Below are positions 10,459 through 22,045 of a DNA stretch of 64,000 nucleotides, in pieces. Within the stretch, counting starts at the first letter, position 1, and every line of letters starts with the position of its first letter. Source of the DNA: Tiliqua scincoides (lineage: Eukaryota > Chordata > Lepidosauria > Squamata > Scincidae); assembly GCF_035046505.1 (NCBI RefSeq), contig NC_089822.1:264007024-264071023 (forward strand), in the 5' to 3' direction. A program made the position numbers and the translations under genes. The notes under the pieces were generated by a model. The model did not search any database, was not told the DNA's origin, and worked only from the letters and a program-made list of their open reading frames with translations.

Positions 10459-10746
10459 CTGTGCTCTGTCCCTTCAGCAGAGTGCTGCCCAATCCCTAGG
10501 TTCCCTCCCTCTAATTGGTCTGTTATAGAACCTGCTGCAAGATCCTGCCATAGAGTCATATATAACCCTGCTTAATGCTACATTACCAGCGTGTGTGAAA
10601 ACTGAATAATCAAAGTTCAACAAACACCATTGTCTGCTATCTGTCATTGCTCACTTAACCAGTGACCGTGGAAAGGACCTATATGGGGATCTGAATGAGG
10701 CTAGAACAATCTCTTTCTTGTAATTGTCCATTTTTTCTCCTCTTAG

Positions 10747-11582
10747 GAAGAGACATTTGGTGGCAATTAATTAAGAAAGGGAGAGCAGCAGCAGCACCAG
10801 GCCTGAGAATGGCAAGCAGAAGAGGAGATGCATCAACACCAGAGGCTGGGTTGGAACAGAGGATGAAAGTGGAGGAGCCGGACCCACCGGAACCTGGGAA
10901 GGGGGCAGATAAAGGCCCTCAAGTCCTCCAGCCTGGGGGTGTTAAGGAATTATGGGAAAGAAACACAACAGACCCAGTAAAACATGAGCCACAGAAGGGG
11001 TTGTCACAGCCCTGGGAAGCCCAACTGCAGGAGTTTCTAAAGGCGATGGAGGCCTCCCACTCTGAAGGGAGAAGTCCCCACCAAATGGGGTTGGCATCCA
11101 GGGATGAGGCTCAGATCATCCTGTCCCCTGTGGAGGGAGCAGCCGACACCAGGCAGCGTCCCAGGGAGAGGAGGGCCCAGTTTCTTCCAGGCCTGAAGAG
11201 GGAAGCCCAGCAGTTGAATGATAACATCAGGGCCAAAGGCAAGACAGAATCTGGGAAGGTGAAACAAGAAGTCCTGGAGGATGAGAATGTCCACTCTGAC
11301 CTGCCGCGCCAACACTTCCGGCAGTTCAGCTACCAGACCGCGAAGGGGCCCCGGGAAGCCTGTGACCAGCTCCGGGATCTCTGTTGCCAGTGGCTGAAAC
11401 CAGAGAAGTACACCAAGGAGCAGATTCTGGAGCTTCTAGTTCTGGAGCAATTCCTGGCCATCTTGCCTCCGGAAATGCAGAGCTGGGTCAGGGACGGTGG
11501 GCCAGAGACTTGCTCTCGAGCTGTGGCCTTGGCAGAAGAGTTCCTGGTGCTGCAGCAAGAGGATGGGAAACAGGAGGAGCAG
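10747..11582 (+). CDS. Gene B: SCAN exon of a SCAN C2H2 zinc-finger protein
   Basis: First coding exon of a nuclear transcription factor. The acceptor ends at 10746 (TTTTTTCTCCTCTTAG); translation starts at ATG 10809 (A at -3, G at +4). The 258 residues encoded hold an N-terminal M-K-V-E-E motif (19-23), a conserved block with [10 protein letters not shown] near residue 75, V-K-Q-E (151-154), and a complete SCAN domain at about 163-247 ([34 protein letters not shown]). SCAN domains form homo- and heterodimers within this family. The donor GTAAGC at 11583 is phase 0. Spliced to 13233-13359 and 15039-16033 it gives 631 residues in frame. Likely start of transcription is the GC-rich region near 7055. 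Orthology to a named ZSCAN gene cannot be judged here. Confidence 0.92.
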
Positions 11583-12068
11583 GTAAGCAGGTGTGATACA
11601 GGCAGTTCCGAGGGCCTGAGAGCAGGCTCAAGTTTCAGAGTATGAACCTCACCTGCGCAAACAGGGGTGCATGGGTGGAATAACAGGGGGTACCATTTCA
11701 AATTTTATAGCTGGGAGGGAGACAAGAATCAGCATTTCAAGACTTGCTCTTGAATGGATTCAAAACTCAGTGACAAAAACAAACATGTATTTTTAAGAGT
11801 ATTTATCTTGGTTATTTTCAGTTGTGTCCTTCATGGTGGTGCGGCTTTGCTTGCACCGGTGAAGCCTCTCATACCGAGTGGCTGAATTGGTGTGACACTG
11901 CAGAGTCTTCCAGCTGTTGGGGATGTTTGAAGTGCAGCTTCTTTGTGGAAAAGGAAAGGGCTAAGAACTAGGGAGGAGAGAAAGAAAGAACAGGAGGAAA
12001 AGGGCAGGCAGAATGGGAATCTGAGGTACTTGTCTGTCTGTCTTTGACTTGAAATAATCAGCTAAATA

Positions 12069-12540
12069 CAGGTGCCTCCCCTGTATCTGCAGGAAATATG
12101 TTTCCACCCCAGCCTGTTGATAAAAGGGAACCCTATACTTATGGTGGCACCAGGCACTCATCTTCCTTTGCAGCCTGTTTTAGAACATTAGAGGAGGAAC
12201 ATGAGAAGCAGTCAGCCGGAATGCTAGAGGAGGGAGACTACTAATAGGAAGCTTCCTCTTAGTCTCCCTCCTCTAGTGTTCTGGCTGACTGCTTCTCATG
12301 TTCCTCCTCTAGCATTCCATAACAGGCTGCAAAGGAAGAGAGATGAGTGCTTGGCCTCACAGTAAGGAAAACAGGTAAGTAAACGGGGCCGCTGTGAGAT
12401 ACAAGAAGCTGGACTAGATGGGCCTATGGCCTGATCCAGTGGGGCTGTTCTTACTGTTAAGTAATGGGTATGTGGGAGTCAAAAAACTGCCGATAAGTGA
12501 AGCCATTGGTATGGGGTCCATGGATATGGGGGGGGTCCTC
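12069..12540. mobile_element. Fold-back DNA element with 98-bp inverted arms
   Basis: Lies in a gene B intron. Starts CAGGTGCCTCCCCTGTATCT, ends GATATGGGGGGGGTCCTC, with TA on each side (12067-12068, 12541-12542). At its core, 12154-12251 and 12252-12350 are near-complementary arms centred on AAGCTT. A CR1 3' scrap (12378-12465) is embedded. TA target suggests the Tc1/mariner/pogo group; this is inference. Confidence 0.6.
12378..12465 (+). mobile_element. CR1 3' terminal fragment
   Basis: GCTGTGAGATACAAGAAGCT, then GATGGGCCTATGGCC and GGGGCTGTTCTTA: the last 90 bp of the common CR1 subfamily. Confidence 0.7.
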
Positions 12541-12589
12541 TATAGCAATATCAACTTAAAGTATTTTTGGGCCCATTTGATCATTAGTA

Positions 12590-13070
12590 CAGGTGTATCC
12601 CTGTATCCATGGGAGTTCCACCCCCCCCCCATCGTTAAGTGAAATCACAGATAAGGACAAACACAAATACGCCCTCCACCCTCCGGAACCAAGGGAAGCT
12701 CTACTCCCCTCACTTCTGGAGGGACTTCTGAGCCCAGCAGAGTTCGTGCATAGACTGACTCAGAGTCAAAAGCACATCTTGCAATTTTTCAAAAAATTGG
12801 AAGTGACGTTTTTAATGCCTAATAAGACATTGGGAGACGCAGGGAATGGGACATTAAAAATGTCACTTCCAGTTTTTCGAAAAATTGGAAGTCACATGTT
12901 TTTGACTCTAAGAGTTAGTCTGAGGATGGTAGAGGCTGTGGATGGATGTGCATGTCTTCTGCTAGGCTCAGAAGATCCTCCAGAACAAGGGAATGCCATG
13001 GGGGGGCACAGACCCAATCCACAGATAAGTGAATCTATGAATATGGGATCCGCGGATTGGGGCCCCCCTG
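12590..13070. mobile_element. Second fold-back element of the same type
   Basis: Starts CAGGTGTATCCCTGTATCC after TA (12588-12589) and ends GGCCCCCCTG. Both halves are complementary: AGTCAAAAGCACATC... at 12768 pairs with the stretch ending TTTTTGACTCT at about 12910, and ACAGATAAG at 12646 pairs with CTTATCTG read from 13030. No protein is encoded. Same terminal style as 12069-12540. Confidence 0.6.
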
Positions 13071-13232
13071 AATTACCATTCAGCATGTAGAGCTAATGAG
13101 CTGGCAAGAGAGAAAGATGCTCCTGAGAGCAGGCGCTGGTTTAGGTGTTGAGGGGGCATCTGTCCTTTACTGGCAGTGTTCCTGCTTCAGTGTCCTACTT
13201 TGAACGAGGACCTCACTCTTGCTCTTTTTCAG

Positions 13233-13359
13233 GTTCTTGGAGCATTCAAGGGCGGAATACAGAATTTCTCCAAGTTGGAGCAGGCTCCATCAGTCACTTG
13301 GAAGAAGCCCCACTTCCAAGGGATCAAACAAGAGGCTGTTACAGATGCCACCTCACTGA
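13233..13359 (+). CDS. Gene B: linker exon
   Basis: A 127 nt exon between SCAN and fingers. Acceptor CTCTTTTTCAG ends at 13232, donor GTAAGA starts at 13360. It opens in phase 0 and ends in phase 1. It encodes V-L-G-A-F-K-G-G, an N-F-S-K-L-E-Q-A stretch, and G-I-K-Q-E-A ending S-L-S. The I-K-Q-E tetrapeptide is a SUMO-type consensus conserved in the same exon of C, D and E. Confidence 0.88.
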
Positions 13360-13744
13360 GTAAGACTTTCTTTTGCATGACTTACTGGGTGCTTTGAAAT
13401 GCCTAGGCATATGTCATAGTTGTGGGCACCTCACTGGAATCCACACAGTTCCATCTAAAGCCACTTTCTGATACAATGAAGCCTCGGGGCATCAACCAGT
13501 AAACACTTGAGACCAACTGTTTTGTACCCCACTGTAACACACTTGCAGAACACTTTGTAGATGATAGCATTGGTTTTGACTCTGCTGATGAACGCCCATT
13601 GCCTTGAGTGCCACAATGGGAGAAGTGTAGGATATAAAGAGAAGCATAAGAGTGAGAATAGTGAGGAATTTAATGGACAGAAGTTCATAAATGATTTGCA
13701 GTAAGTTGTCCCCAGGACCATGTCAGAGATGGCTTCAGAGGGTG

Positions 13745-14025
13745 GAGTGCCCTGTTCAGGAAATGGAGTGGAAGATGGTTATGAAGCAGTGCAGAAGAGA
13801 GCAACCAAAATTATTACTGGGCAGGGGCACCTCCCTTTCAAGGAAAGGCTACTGCATTTGGGGCTCTTCAGTATACAAAAGAGGCACCTGATGACATGAT
13901 TGAGACATACAAAATTTTGCAGAGGATGGATAAAGTGGATAGGGGAATGTTCTTTTCCCTCTAACACAACACCAGATCCAGGGGACTTCCACTAAATTGG
14001 GAGAGTTAATAATAATAATAATATT

Positions 14026-14075
<50 letters not shown>

Positions 14076-14510
14076 TATTATTATTATCATTATTATTATT
14101 ATTATTAACTGGGTATTTATATACTGCCTTTCTGGTCATCGAATTACTCCCCGGACTTTGAGTTAGCACAGACCAAAGGAAATATTTCTTTACCCAGCGT
14201 GTAATTAGTCTGTGGAACTCCTTGCCACAGGATGTAGTGATGGCATCTGGCCTGGATGCCTTTAGAAGGGGTTTGGACAGATTTCAGGAGGAAACGTCCA
14301 TCACTCATCACAAGTCATGATGAGTATGTGCAACCTCTTGGTTTTAGGCTACCTCAGAATGCCAGATGCAAAGGAGCGGCACCAGGATGCAGGTCTCTTG
14401 TTGTCTTGTGAATCCCTGAAGCATTTGGTGGGCCACTGTGAGATACAGGAAGCTGGACTAGATGGGCCTTTGGCCTGAACCAGCGAGGCTCTTCTTATGT
14501 TCTTATGTTA
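13745..14510 (+). mobile_element. CR1 LINE 3' end carrying a trinucleotide repeat
   Basis: Plus-strand CR1 tail from the [10 protein letters not shown] region to GTTCTTATGTTCTTATG. It is interrupted at 14008-14107 by an (ATT)n/(ATC)n microsatellite followed by a TATTTATATACTGCC-type scrap to about 14160. Confidence 0.8.
14008..14107. repeat. (AAT/ATC)n microsatellite
   Basis: About 100 bp of ATT and ATC triplets inside the CR1 copy. In one frame it would read as a run of aspartates, which is not a protein. Confidence 0.95.
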
Positions 14511-14666
14511 AGTGCAAACAAGAAATATGGAACTTGGGCTGTGCAGTGACCCCCTCCTTTTCCCTATGTGTTTTCATTTGCTTTTGAGAGAATGGGCATG
14601 CCTTAGCAGTAAAGGCTTGTATGGGGTGGGAGAGGAATCAATAGGTCAAATATTTTTTCACCAGTT

Positions 14667-14968
14667 AAGGCCTTAGGAGTGGACCTCAACAGGTGGGAAA
14701 CCCTGGCTTCTGAGCGGCCCGCTTGGAGGCAGGCTGTGCAGCATGGCCTTTCCCAGTTTGAAGAGACACTTGGCCAACAGTCTGAGGCTAAGAGGCAAAG
14801 AAGGAAGGCCCATAGCCAGGGAGACAGACCAGGGACAGACTGCACTTGCTCCCAGTGTGGAAGGGATTGTCACTCCCGAATTGGCCTTTTCAGCCACACT
14901 AGACGCTGTTCCAGAACCACCATTCAGAGCGCGATACCATAGTCTTTCGAGACTGAAGGTTGCCAACA
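14667..14968 (+). mobile_element. LINE 3' end
   Basis: Plus-strand copy of the family at 494, covering only the last 85 codons with the C-terminal Cys/His finger and the tail that ends GACTGAAGGTTGCCAAC. It lies just upstream of the gene B zinc-finger exon, within the intron. Confidence 0.85.
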
Positions 14969-15038
14969 CAAAAAGTTAAGCACACTTTCTTTTGGCCCAG
15001 GATAAATCCACATCTGAATTATTTCCTTATCCTAGCAG

Positions 15039-16033
15039 GTCCTGAGAGAGCTTGTCAGAAGAAGAAAAATCAACTGGGGCATCCTAAGGAACTGGAGCCT
15101 TTTGGAATGTTGTCAAGAGATACTGAAGACAACACTGTTGGCCACCATGATCAAGAGTCCGAGAGCCTTGTGGGAAACAACCCAGAGGCAGAAGGGGGAA
15201 AGTTTATTAATTCTCAGGGAGGGTATGAAGATCTCAATGAAAACATAATGCAGCAACCACTAATTCACAAAGGTGGAAGGGAAAACACAGGCATTCAGCT
15301 GGATCAGGTTTTGGGGCTGGGGTCTGATCTTATTGTGCATGAGAGAACCCTGACTGGAGAGTCCCAGTACAAATGTTCCATTTGCTGGAAAACCTTTTGC
15401 AGAAGAAATGTCCTTATCACTCATCAGAGAATTCACACCGGGGAGAAACCGTATAAATGTTTGGACTGTGGGAAAAGCTTCAGCCAGAGATCGCATCTCA
15501 TTCTACACGAGAGGACTCACACAGGGGAGAAACCATACAAGTGCTTGGACTGTGGGAAAAGCTTCAGTCAGCGGCCACACCTGGTTAAACACGAAAGAAT
15601 CCACACAGGAGAGAAGCCTTACAAGTGCCCGTACTGCGGGAAAAGTTTCAGTGACAGATCGACGCTCACGACACACAAGAGAACTCACACTGGAGAAAAG
15701 CCGTATTCGTGTTCAGACTGCGGGAAAAGTTTCAGCGACCGGTCCTCCCTGATTGCCCACAACAGAACACACACCGGGGAGAAGCCGTACAAATGCTCGG
15801 AATGTGGGAAAAGCTTTAGTCATCAGTCGACCCTCATTAGGCACGAACGGATCCATAATGCAGAGAAATCGTTGAAGTGCTTGGACGCGGGGAAAAGCAA
15901 CAGCTCAGACCTGTTGGCGGAGAAGAGAAACCCCTTCGGAGACAAACCCCCAGTAACGTGGACCAATTCCGTCTCTTGGGGAGAGTCGCTTTCTCTCACC
16001 CTGAGTTCCTCCCCTTCTGAAAAATGGGAGTAG
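15039..16033 (+). CDS. Gene B: zinc-finger exon
   Basis: Terminal exon, acceptor TTATCCTAGCAG ending at 15038, phase 1. The leader holds the K-F-I-N-S-Q-G-G-Y-E-D-L motif shared with C and D. A degenerate finger remnant lies at about 15295-15350 (no cysteines). Six complete C2H2 fingers follow; the first has W in place of the usual G (C-S-I-C-W-K-T-F). Contact residues at -1, 3, 6: RVT, QHL, QHK, DTT, DSA, HTR. A last eroded unit (C-L-D-A-G-K-S-N-S) follows before the stop at 16033. The DNA target is not predictable by eye. A polyadenylation signal lies 38 nt after the stop. Confidence 0.93.
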
Positions 16034-16070
16034 CAGAGACTCATTTCGCAGCATTGTTTGGAGGACAGCA

Positions 16071-16076
16071 AATAAA
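16071..16076 (+). promoter_or_regulatory. Candidate polyadenylation signal of gene B
   Basis: AATAAA 38 nt beyond the stop codon. A second AATAAA near 16340 is an alternative. Confidence 0.5.
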
Positions 16077-16445
16077 AGATAACGCAGTTTTCAACCGAAT
16101 GGTTACATACATGAACTCTAAAAGCCTATGTGGCCACAGTGCTTTAATGTTGCCACTGTGTGTACGGGTTGCAAGCAAAATGTGTACCATCACCAGAGGA
16201 AGGCCACAGGAATATAGCATCTGGGGTGAAAAAAGCAAAATTGTGAAATTGGTGACGGTTGAGGGTGAGAGTTCTGTGTTTTTTCCAAAGGCCTTTTTTC
16301 CCCCACTGGAACAAGTGGATTCTGCGAGGAAGGTTGAAAATGAATAAACTGTTTTCCTTTAGAAGGATTGAGATATTTTTAAGGCAATTTTTTTTTTTAA
16401 CAAAATACCATTTTACTTGCTGTTTACTCCCACACAATGCTTTCT

Positions 16446-16680
16446 ATGTATCGGGTCAGACGGTCTACTACGGGACAAACCTGCAAAGCCTCTGCCTTGT
16501 CTTCAGAAGGTCCCAGGTTCAATCCCTGGTAGTACTAGTAGTAGTAGTACTAACCACTAGTAGTACTAAGAAAGATGCTAGACCTGGAAAGCCTCTGGGT
16601 TGCTGCCAGCCTATGTGGACTATACTGAAGGAGATGGACCAAGGGAAGGCGTCTTCCTGGGTTCAGCCCTCAGTTCTCAA
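16446..16680 (+). mobile_element. tRNA-derived SINE copy
   Basis: Shows a Pol III B box (GGTTCAATCCC in AGGTCCCAGGTTCAATCCCT) and a body typical of a squamate SINE (GCTGCCAGCCTATGTGGACT, GATGGACCAAGG). A short (AGT)n expansion at about 16530-16568 interrupts it. A clean cloverleaf is not formed, so it is no tRNA gene. Confidence 0.55.
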
Positions 16681-17049
16681 ATTCCCTCTTGCTTTGGATT
16701 GCTCCGTCTTCAGCAGCACGATCTCTGCTTGGAAACACACACCAAATCACTGAATAAGCTCTCCTGGGCAATGAGTACAGGAGATTGTTTTCAGTCGGTG
16801 AAAACCTTCAGTTCTCTGAAGTCCATGCAGATAAAAACTGACAGTTCACAATAGGAAGTTATCGCTGTTTCAGAAACAGGTTCCTAATTAGAGAAAGAAG
16901 GTTATGATGGCCCAATTTTTTTTTTCAAAGATACATTATTTATTGTGTAAATGACATGATGTGGGGTCTCACAGAGCTAATTTTGTCCACAGTTACTGTA
17001 ACACTAACTGCGTGTGATGATAACAACTACTGAAAAACTAAACTGTAAA
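16681..17049. other. Unassigned noncoding stretch
   Basis: Nothing recognised beyond a poly-T run at 16917-16925. Confidence 0.4.
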
Positions 17050-17122
17050 AGAACAGCCTAAGGCAGGGGGTTGGACCAGATGACCTATTAGGTCCCTTCC
17101 GACTCTGTGATTCTATGAACAT
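17050..17122 (+). mobile_element. Classic CR1 3' end
   Basis: GGGGTTGGACCAGATGACCT, then GGTCCCTTCCGACTCTGTGATTCTATGAAC style ending (here split): an older CR1 subfamily with the ATTCTATGA terminus. Confidence 0.7.
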
Positions 17123-17290
17123 TGAACGATGTCCAGATTTTCAGATCAGCTGGTGGCAAAGTCTGTTTGGGTGTTGTTTTTTTTCTGATGAGTTGAATGC
17201 AGTTTGAAAGAGGGCTTTTAGGTGTGGATGCTCATTCTGCCATCATTGACAGTAAACAAGGAACTGCAAGATCTTACATTATTGTTCTCG

Positions 17291-17420
17291 GTGGTGTAGC
17301 AAGAGGGGGTGCAAAGCACTAAGTTTTGCAGGAATGACTCTGAAAGGGAGGAAAAGGGGTTGCTTGCATGGCACGTCCAGGTGCCTGCCAAACTTAGTGT
17401 TAGGCTCTCCCCCCCCCCCC
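17291..17420. repeat. hAT-like repeat (GTGGCATAGCTAG type), fragment
   Basis: AGCAAGAGGGGGTGCAAAGC followed by ACTAAGTTTTGCAGG; similar sequence at 21868-22045 and 55180-55275, where the end reads CTCTAGCTATGCCACTGG, a hAT-like terminus. Confidence 0.45.
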
Positions 17421-18005
17421 AGCTGATTGTTCTGTTTCTGGATAACCCTGACAGTAAGGAGAGAAGACAGTTTCTAAGTCTGGCTAATAAAAACTTCCTG
17501 TTTTTACAGTATTGATGGTTGTGATTTTCAACTCTCATTTTTCCTCCTGTTTTTCCAATGGGCAAATCATAAAGATATGCTTCAGTGCCTTTTTGGTGCC
17601 TTTGTTATCAAAGGCAGATTTTTAAAAAATTAATTGTTTGAAGAGAATGAAGGCAATTATACTTGTCTTTAGATAAGATGGCAAAATAAGCATTATATAC
17701 AATAAACATTTCTGTTTTTCCCCAGAGGAATTTAAAATGCACTTTTTCCATGGTTCCAGAGTCTCTAGAAAAAATGCGTGGCTATTGCAATGACCCTTGA
17801 GAAACACACATACGTTGACAGTATGCCATGCAGACTACCCATGGCTGTAAAGGGTAAGAGCAGGAGAGGCCCATTACTTTCATGCCCTCTTTATGGGCTT
17901 GCTGGAAGTTCCAGCTTAGAATATCTCTGGATCTGCCTTCAAGCTCAAGAAATTGGATGTATGAATTTTGTGACCTTGATTTTCTAGGCACTGAATTCCA
18001 AAATT
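17421..18005. other. Unassigned noncoding stretch
   Basis: AT-rich; I see no gene, repeat terminus or RNA signature. Confidence 0.35.
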
Positions 18006-18013
18006 GTTTAGAT

Positions 18014-18363
18014 CAGTGGTTCCCAAACTGTGGGTCAGGACCCACTGGTGAGTCACAACCTGATTTTTGGTGGGTCCCCAAAGGGTGATGGAAATATCAG
18101 ATAACTAATTGCTTCAAGACCTGAGGCTATTCAAAAATCAGATACTGTAGCTGTTAATTATACTGCAAAGAGCTCAGCTCCTGCAGTTTTGCAAGCTTGC
18201 GTAGGGAGATAAATGTTTGAGGGTCTTTTTCTTGTTATTACAAATAAATAAAATATTTGTTTCTAGATCACCTTTTTAAAATAATCTGGTAAACCTAGGT
18301 GAGTCCTGATAAAGTGTCATTTTAAAAAGTGGGTCCTGGTGCTAAAAAGTTTGGAAACCAGTG
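18014..18363. mobile_element. hAT-type nonautonomous element, perfect target duplication
   Basis: 350 bp; begins CAGTGGTTCCCAAACTGTGG and ends AAGTTTGGAAACCAGTG. GTTTAGAT occurs at 18006-18013 and again at 18364-18371, a perfect 8-bp duplication. No transposase is encoded. Confidence 0.85.
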
Positions 18364-18371
18364 GTTTAGAT

Positions 18372-18926
18372 CCATAGCTTTTGTTTTTACTAAATTGAGC
18401 TTTAAATGTGATGGGCACATAGAGCCTGGGGAAGAGTCATCTTGCCATTCGAAGCTTCTCCCAAAGCTGCTATAAGCCCCAGGATGGGATTTTCCTACTA
18501 AAAGCTAATGGCTTGATGGAAGGATCAATGACTTAGATCAATTACTGACTTAGATCAATGAAAGGGTGCAAACCACCTCCCCGCCCCCCCCCTTTCTGGG
18601 ACATCACACCCCCTCCTAGCCACTTTTAGGTAGAAGGAATATGTTGGAAGATGCAGGTTGGAGGCAGATCCCATCTTCTTTGGCTTATGTATTCAGCCCT
18701 GTCGCCTGCAGCCCGGTCAGAGGGGAAATGTATCAGTCCTGAAGCAGAAATGGCTGGATTTGAGGCTCTAGAGCCCACTGAGTGGATGGGGTGCCACACA
18801 ACATGCTCCCCACTATATCAGCAAACAGGACTCCTCTCAAGTCCTTCTCAACTAATACTCTGAGCCTTGAGGGCCAAACTAAAAGTCACACTGAAAAAAG
18901 CAGCCCCTGTACCTTTTTCATCATAG

Positions 18927-18975
<49 letters not shown>

Positions 18976-20213
18976 TTATTATTATTTAAGGCAAGTAGAT
19001 AGCCCCAGATGTGACCTACGGCTCTTCTTTCTGCCCTCTGTTGCCAGAATCCTCATTCCTGAGCAACAAGGCAACCCTGGAGAGATTTTTCATACTTTTT
19101 GAAAATTTGAGATTTTTTACTTTTTGAGGTCGCCTGATAAAGTCCTCTTCAGAGCATATTTAGGAAACATGAACAAAGAAAGATGCAGGTGTGCCAGTCA
19201 TACAGCTGTCTGGACCAGAAGCCCTTCATATGATCTCATCGTCCTTATATAATGCTTCTGCCAAGATGCGGGCAATGAGATAATATGAAGCCCCCTTCTA
19301 GAGCATGGAGGCCAAGCAGTGTCTTCTCTGACTTTATTTATACCCTGCTTTGCAGCCTTGATGGACCTTGACAGTGGTTGTTAGTTAACATTCGCACCAA
19401 GCTGCAGTTCCTACAGGGATTCACCAATGGGGGAGTCTTCTGATGTCATAAACCAACGATCCAAGCTCTTCCAGAGAATCAACCTGTACTTGCCCTCTCT
19501 TGGCTCAAGGAATTCACTTTCTTTTTCCTGTGGCTTTGCTTGGCTGCCCTACTTGATCATTGCTTGGGTTGATGTATATGACAGTTAAAAGCTTCAATTG
19601 CGGAGGATTTAGCTTATATAGTCATATAACTATTTTAACTTAAGCTTAAATCATTTTGAACGCTTTGGGGTGAACTCCCATAAATGCTTTAAGCAAATAA
19701 GTAAGCTACATGAGTCTGTTCTTGCTTCACCTGCTTTGTAACTGGCCAGAATGCTCCTGCACATTACAACACTTATTTCACGTTGACTCTCTGGAAGAGA
19801 TGAAGAGTTCTCCATCTTTGTGACATAAGCATGTGGGGGTGGAGCCTAGAAGCTAAATGGGGGGTGTCTAGTAGATCATTGAGTGGACCTTGAAGTGATG
19901 GGGCTCAAAGGGGAACCTGATAACAGATCAAAGGCGGTGTATACAGGTGAGTACACACACAACTCTGCGCAGTGCACATACCTTGAAAGCCAATATGAAC
20001 CTGAGCATGGGTACGCACTACCCATCAGGCAATGCATCTCACACAGCCGCATAGCATGATTTTTAATGCAGTCTCAGCTCTCATTGACTGGATTGCCTCT
20101 TCCCAGACCATAAAACCAATTTTGGTATGGAAAAAGAAATATGGGCTTAATATTCACAGTGCATATGTGAAAATCATATTGGGAGGGATGACTGTTTTAT
20201 TAGTAATAGATTA
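18372..20213. other. Mostly unassigned stretch with (AAT)n microsatellite
   Basis: A (TAA)n tract of about 58 bp lies at 18928-18985. Otherwise no gene or known repeat is evident between genes B and C in this part. Confidence 0.4.
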
Positions 20214-20306
20214 AGGCAGCAATCCTAACCTCACTTTCCTGGGAGTGAAAGTCCCATTGAACACTATAGGACTTACTTCTGAGTAGACCTGCTTGGGATT
20301 GTGCCC
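20214..20306. repeat. Short palindromic dispersed repeat
   Basis: GCAGCAATCCTAACCTCACT at one end and GGGATTGTGCCCT at the other, with GACTTACTTCTGAGTAGACC inside. Best-formed copy of the family also seen at 8435 and 46846. Confidence 0.6.
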
Positions 20307-20349
20307 TCAGAATATTTATGTGAAACTTTCCAACAAAAAAAAGTTCACA

Positions 20350-20440
20350 AAGAGGTTTACAGGGCATTCTCAAAACTGGTTCAGGACCCACTAGGTGGGT
20401 CATGAGCCAATTGCAGGTGGATCTTTTGCACCTGGTTCAA
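20350..20440. mobile_element. hAT-type fragment
   Basis: CAGGACCCACTAGGTGGGTC followed by ATGAGCCAATT matches the left part of the elements at 32608 and 57344. Ends are lost. Confidence 0.5.
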
Positions 20441-20734
20441 GCCACCATTGAAAATACAGAACTGAACATGCAGCTGCTGTGCAGGGTGGGTTCCTGGCGG
20501 GAGAGTGCATGCTGCTTTACCCTGAATAGTTGAAGCCTGAGTTGAAGCTACTCTATAAAAAGCATAAGCAAAAGTATTATAATTATTTGATTCTTTAAAA
20601 AAAAAAAAAGCAAATCTCTGGAGTGGTCAGGTTGCTGGCTGGCCTTGCTACAGCACATAGAACAGATCAGGCTCGTGCAAAGGAAGTGAACATAAGAACA
20701 TAATATTATGCAGGATCGAAAGAGAACACCAAGC

Positions 20735-21230
20735 TAAGTTTTAAGGCTTTTTATTAGGAGGAACGGAACCTGAACCAAACAAATCAAAATGACCTCGTTC
20801 CAAATTCCCTAAGGACCTGAGGCAGGCAGACTCAAGGCAGCAGGACTTGAGGCAAAGGCTGGATGTTTGTTCCCTGGTTCTCAGAGGCTCTCCCAAGGGC
20901 TCCTTCCTCCAGCGTTCTCCTCAGCTCCTTTCTGTAGCTTGGTCTCTCCCAGCTCACTCCTTGCAACGCTTCTTCCCTGGAGGTCTCTCTTCCTCTGTAG
21001 AGAACACTCTCCAAAGCTGCTCACAGCAGCTCTTCCCTGGTGGTCTCTGAGCTCTCTGTGCTGGTGCAGCCCCTTTTATAGCCTCAGTGGCTCTGCACAC
21101 AGCAGCCTCTACCTTTCCTCCAGTGGTACTGCAGCCTTCTCTCCTGCAGCAGTTTTCCATTTGGTCCTCCTACTCTCAAGGGGTTGTTACAAGGTACTCA
21201 GCAAGTGAGCCTATTGGCTTAGACAAAATA
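20735..21230 (-). mobile_element. Possible solo LTR (fossil)
   Basis: Read on the minus strand there is a TATA-like CTATAAAAGGGG near 21074 and an AATAAA-type signal near 20750, spaced as in an LTR. No internal region is present and family is not assigned. Weak call. Confidence 0.25.
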
Positions 21231-21336
21231 ACTATTGGCTCAGACAAACTCAGACTGACTGTCTATTGGCTCATGAAAGGCACAGGCTACGATCCTCTCA
21301 GGCCAACTTACAACAGCCAACTGAGCCCAAGTTCTG

Positions 21337-21795
21337 CACATAAGAAGAGCTCCACTGGAGTGGGCCATAGACCCATCTAGTCCAGCTTCCTGAATCTCAC
21401 AGTGGCCCACCAGATGCCTCAGGGAGCACACAACAAGAGACCTGCAGCCTGATGCCCTCCTTTGCATAAAACATATTGAGGTAGCCTACTTCTAAAATCC
21501 AGAGGTTGCACATACCCATCATGGCTTGTAACCAATGATGGACTTTTCCTTGAGAAATCTATCCAATCTCCTTTTAAAGGCATCCAGGCCAGACACCATC
21601 ACCACATCCTGTGGCAAGGGATGTGACAGACCAACCACATGCTGAGTAAAGAAATATTTTCTTTTGTCTGTCCTAACTCTCCTGTCACTCCATTTTTGTG
21701 GCTGTCCCCTGGTTCTGGTGTTGTGTGAGATGGAAAAGAGCATCTCTATCCTTCTGTGCATAATTTTGTACATCTCAAACATGTCCCTCCCAGTG
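21337..21795 (-). mobile_element. CR1 LINE 3' end
   Basis: From CATAAGAAGAGCTCCACTGG inward to the M-Y-K-I-M-H region. The coding tail (T-D-K-R-K-Y-F-F-T-Q, L-D-A-F-K-R-R-L-D-R-F-L) is recognisable on the minus strand. Confidence 0.85.
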
Positions 21796-21867
21796 CCTTT
21801 TTTCTAGGCTGAAGTGAACGCATCCTACGTGTAAGAGCTTTTTGCAGATTGTGCAAGTGGTTTGGGC

Positions 21868-22045
21868 AGCAGTGTAGCTGGGGGGCAAGCACTAAGTTTC
21901 GCAGGGAGCTTCACTGCGGTGTGCAAGTGGCATTGCCTCTGTTTCGCTCTCGTGGCCCAGAATGGCTCCAAAGGGGAGAGGTCAGGGCTGCTTGCAGGCT
22001 CCCTGCAAAATGTAGTGCTTTGCCCCCCTCTAGCTATGCCACTGG
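21868..22045. repeat. hAT-like repeat (GTGGCATAGCTAG type)
   Basis: GCACTAAGTTTCGCAGGGAG near the left and CTCTAGCTATGCCACTGG at the right. See 17291 and 55180. Confidence 0.5.

Noticed and set aside
13849-14169. Reading frame with long aspartate and asparagine runs
   Set aside because: It is only the (ATC/ATT)n microsatellite read in one frame.
16490-16530. tRNA gene (B box present)
   Set aside because: No A box at the right distance and no stem structure; body matches a SINE.
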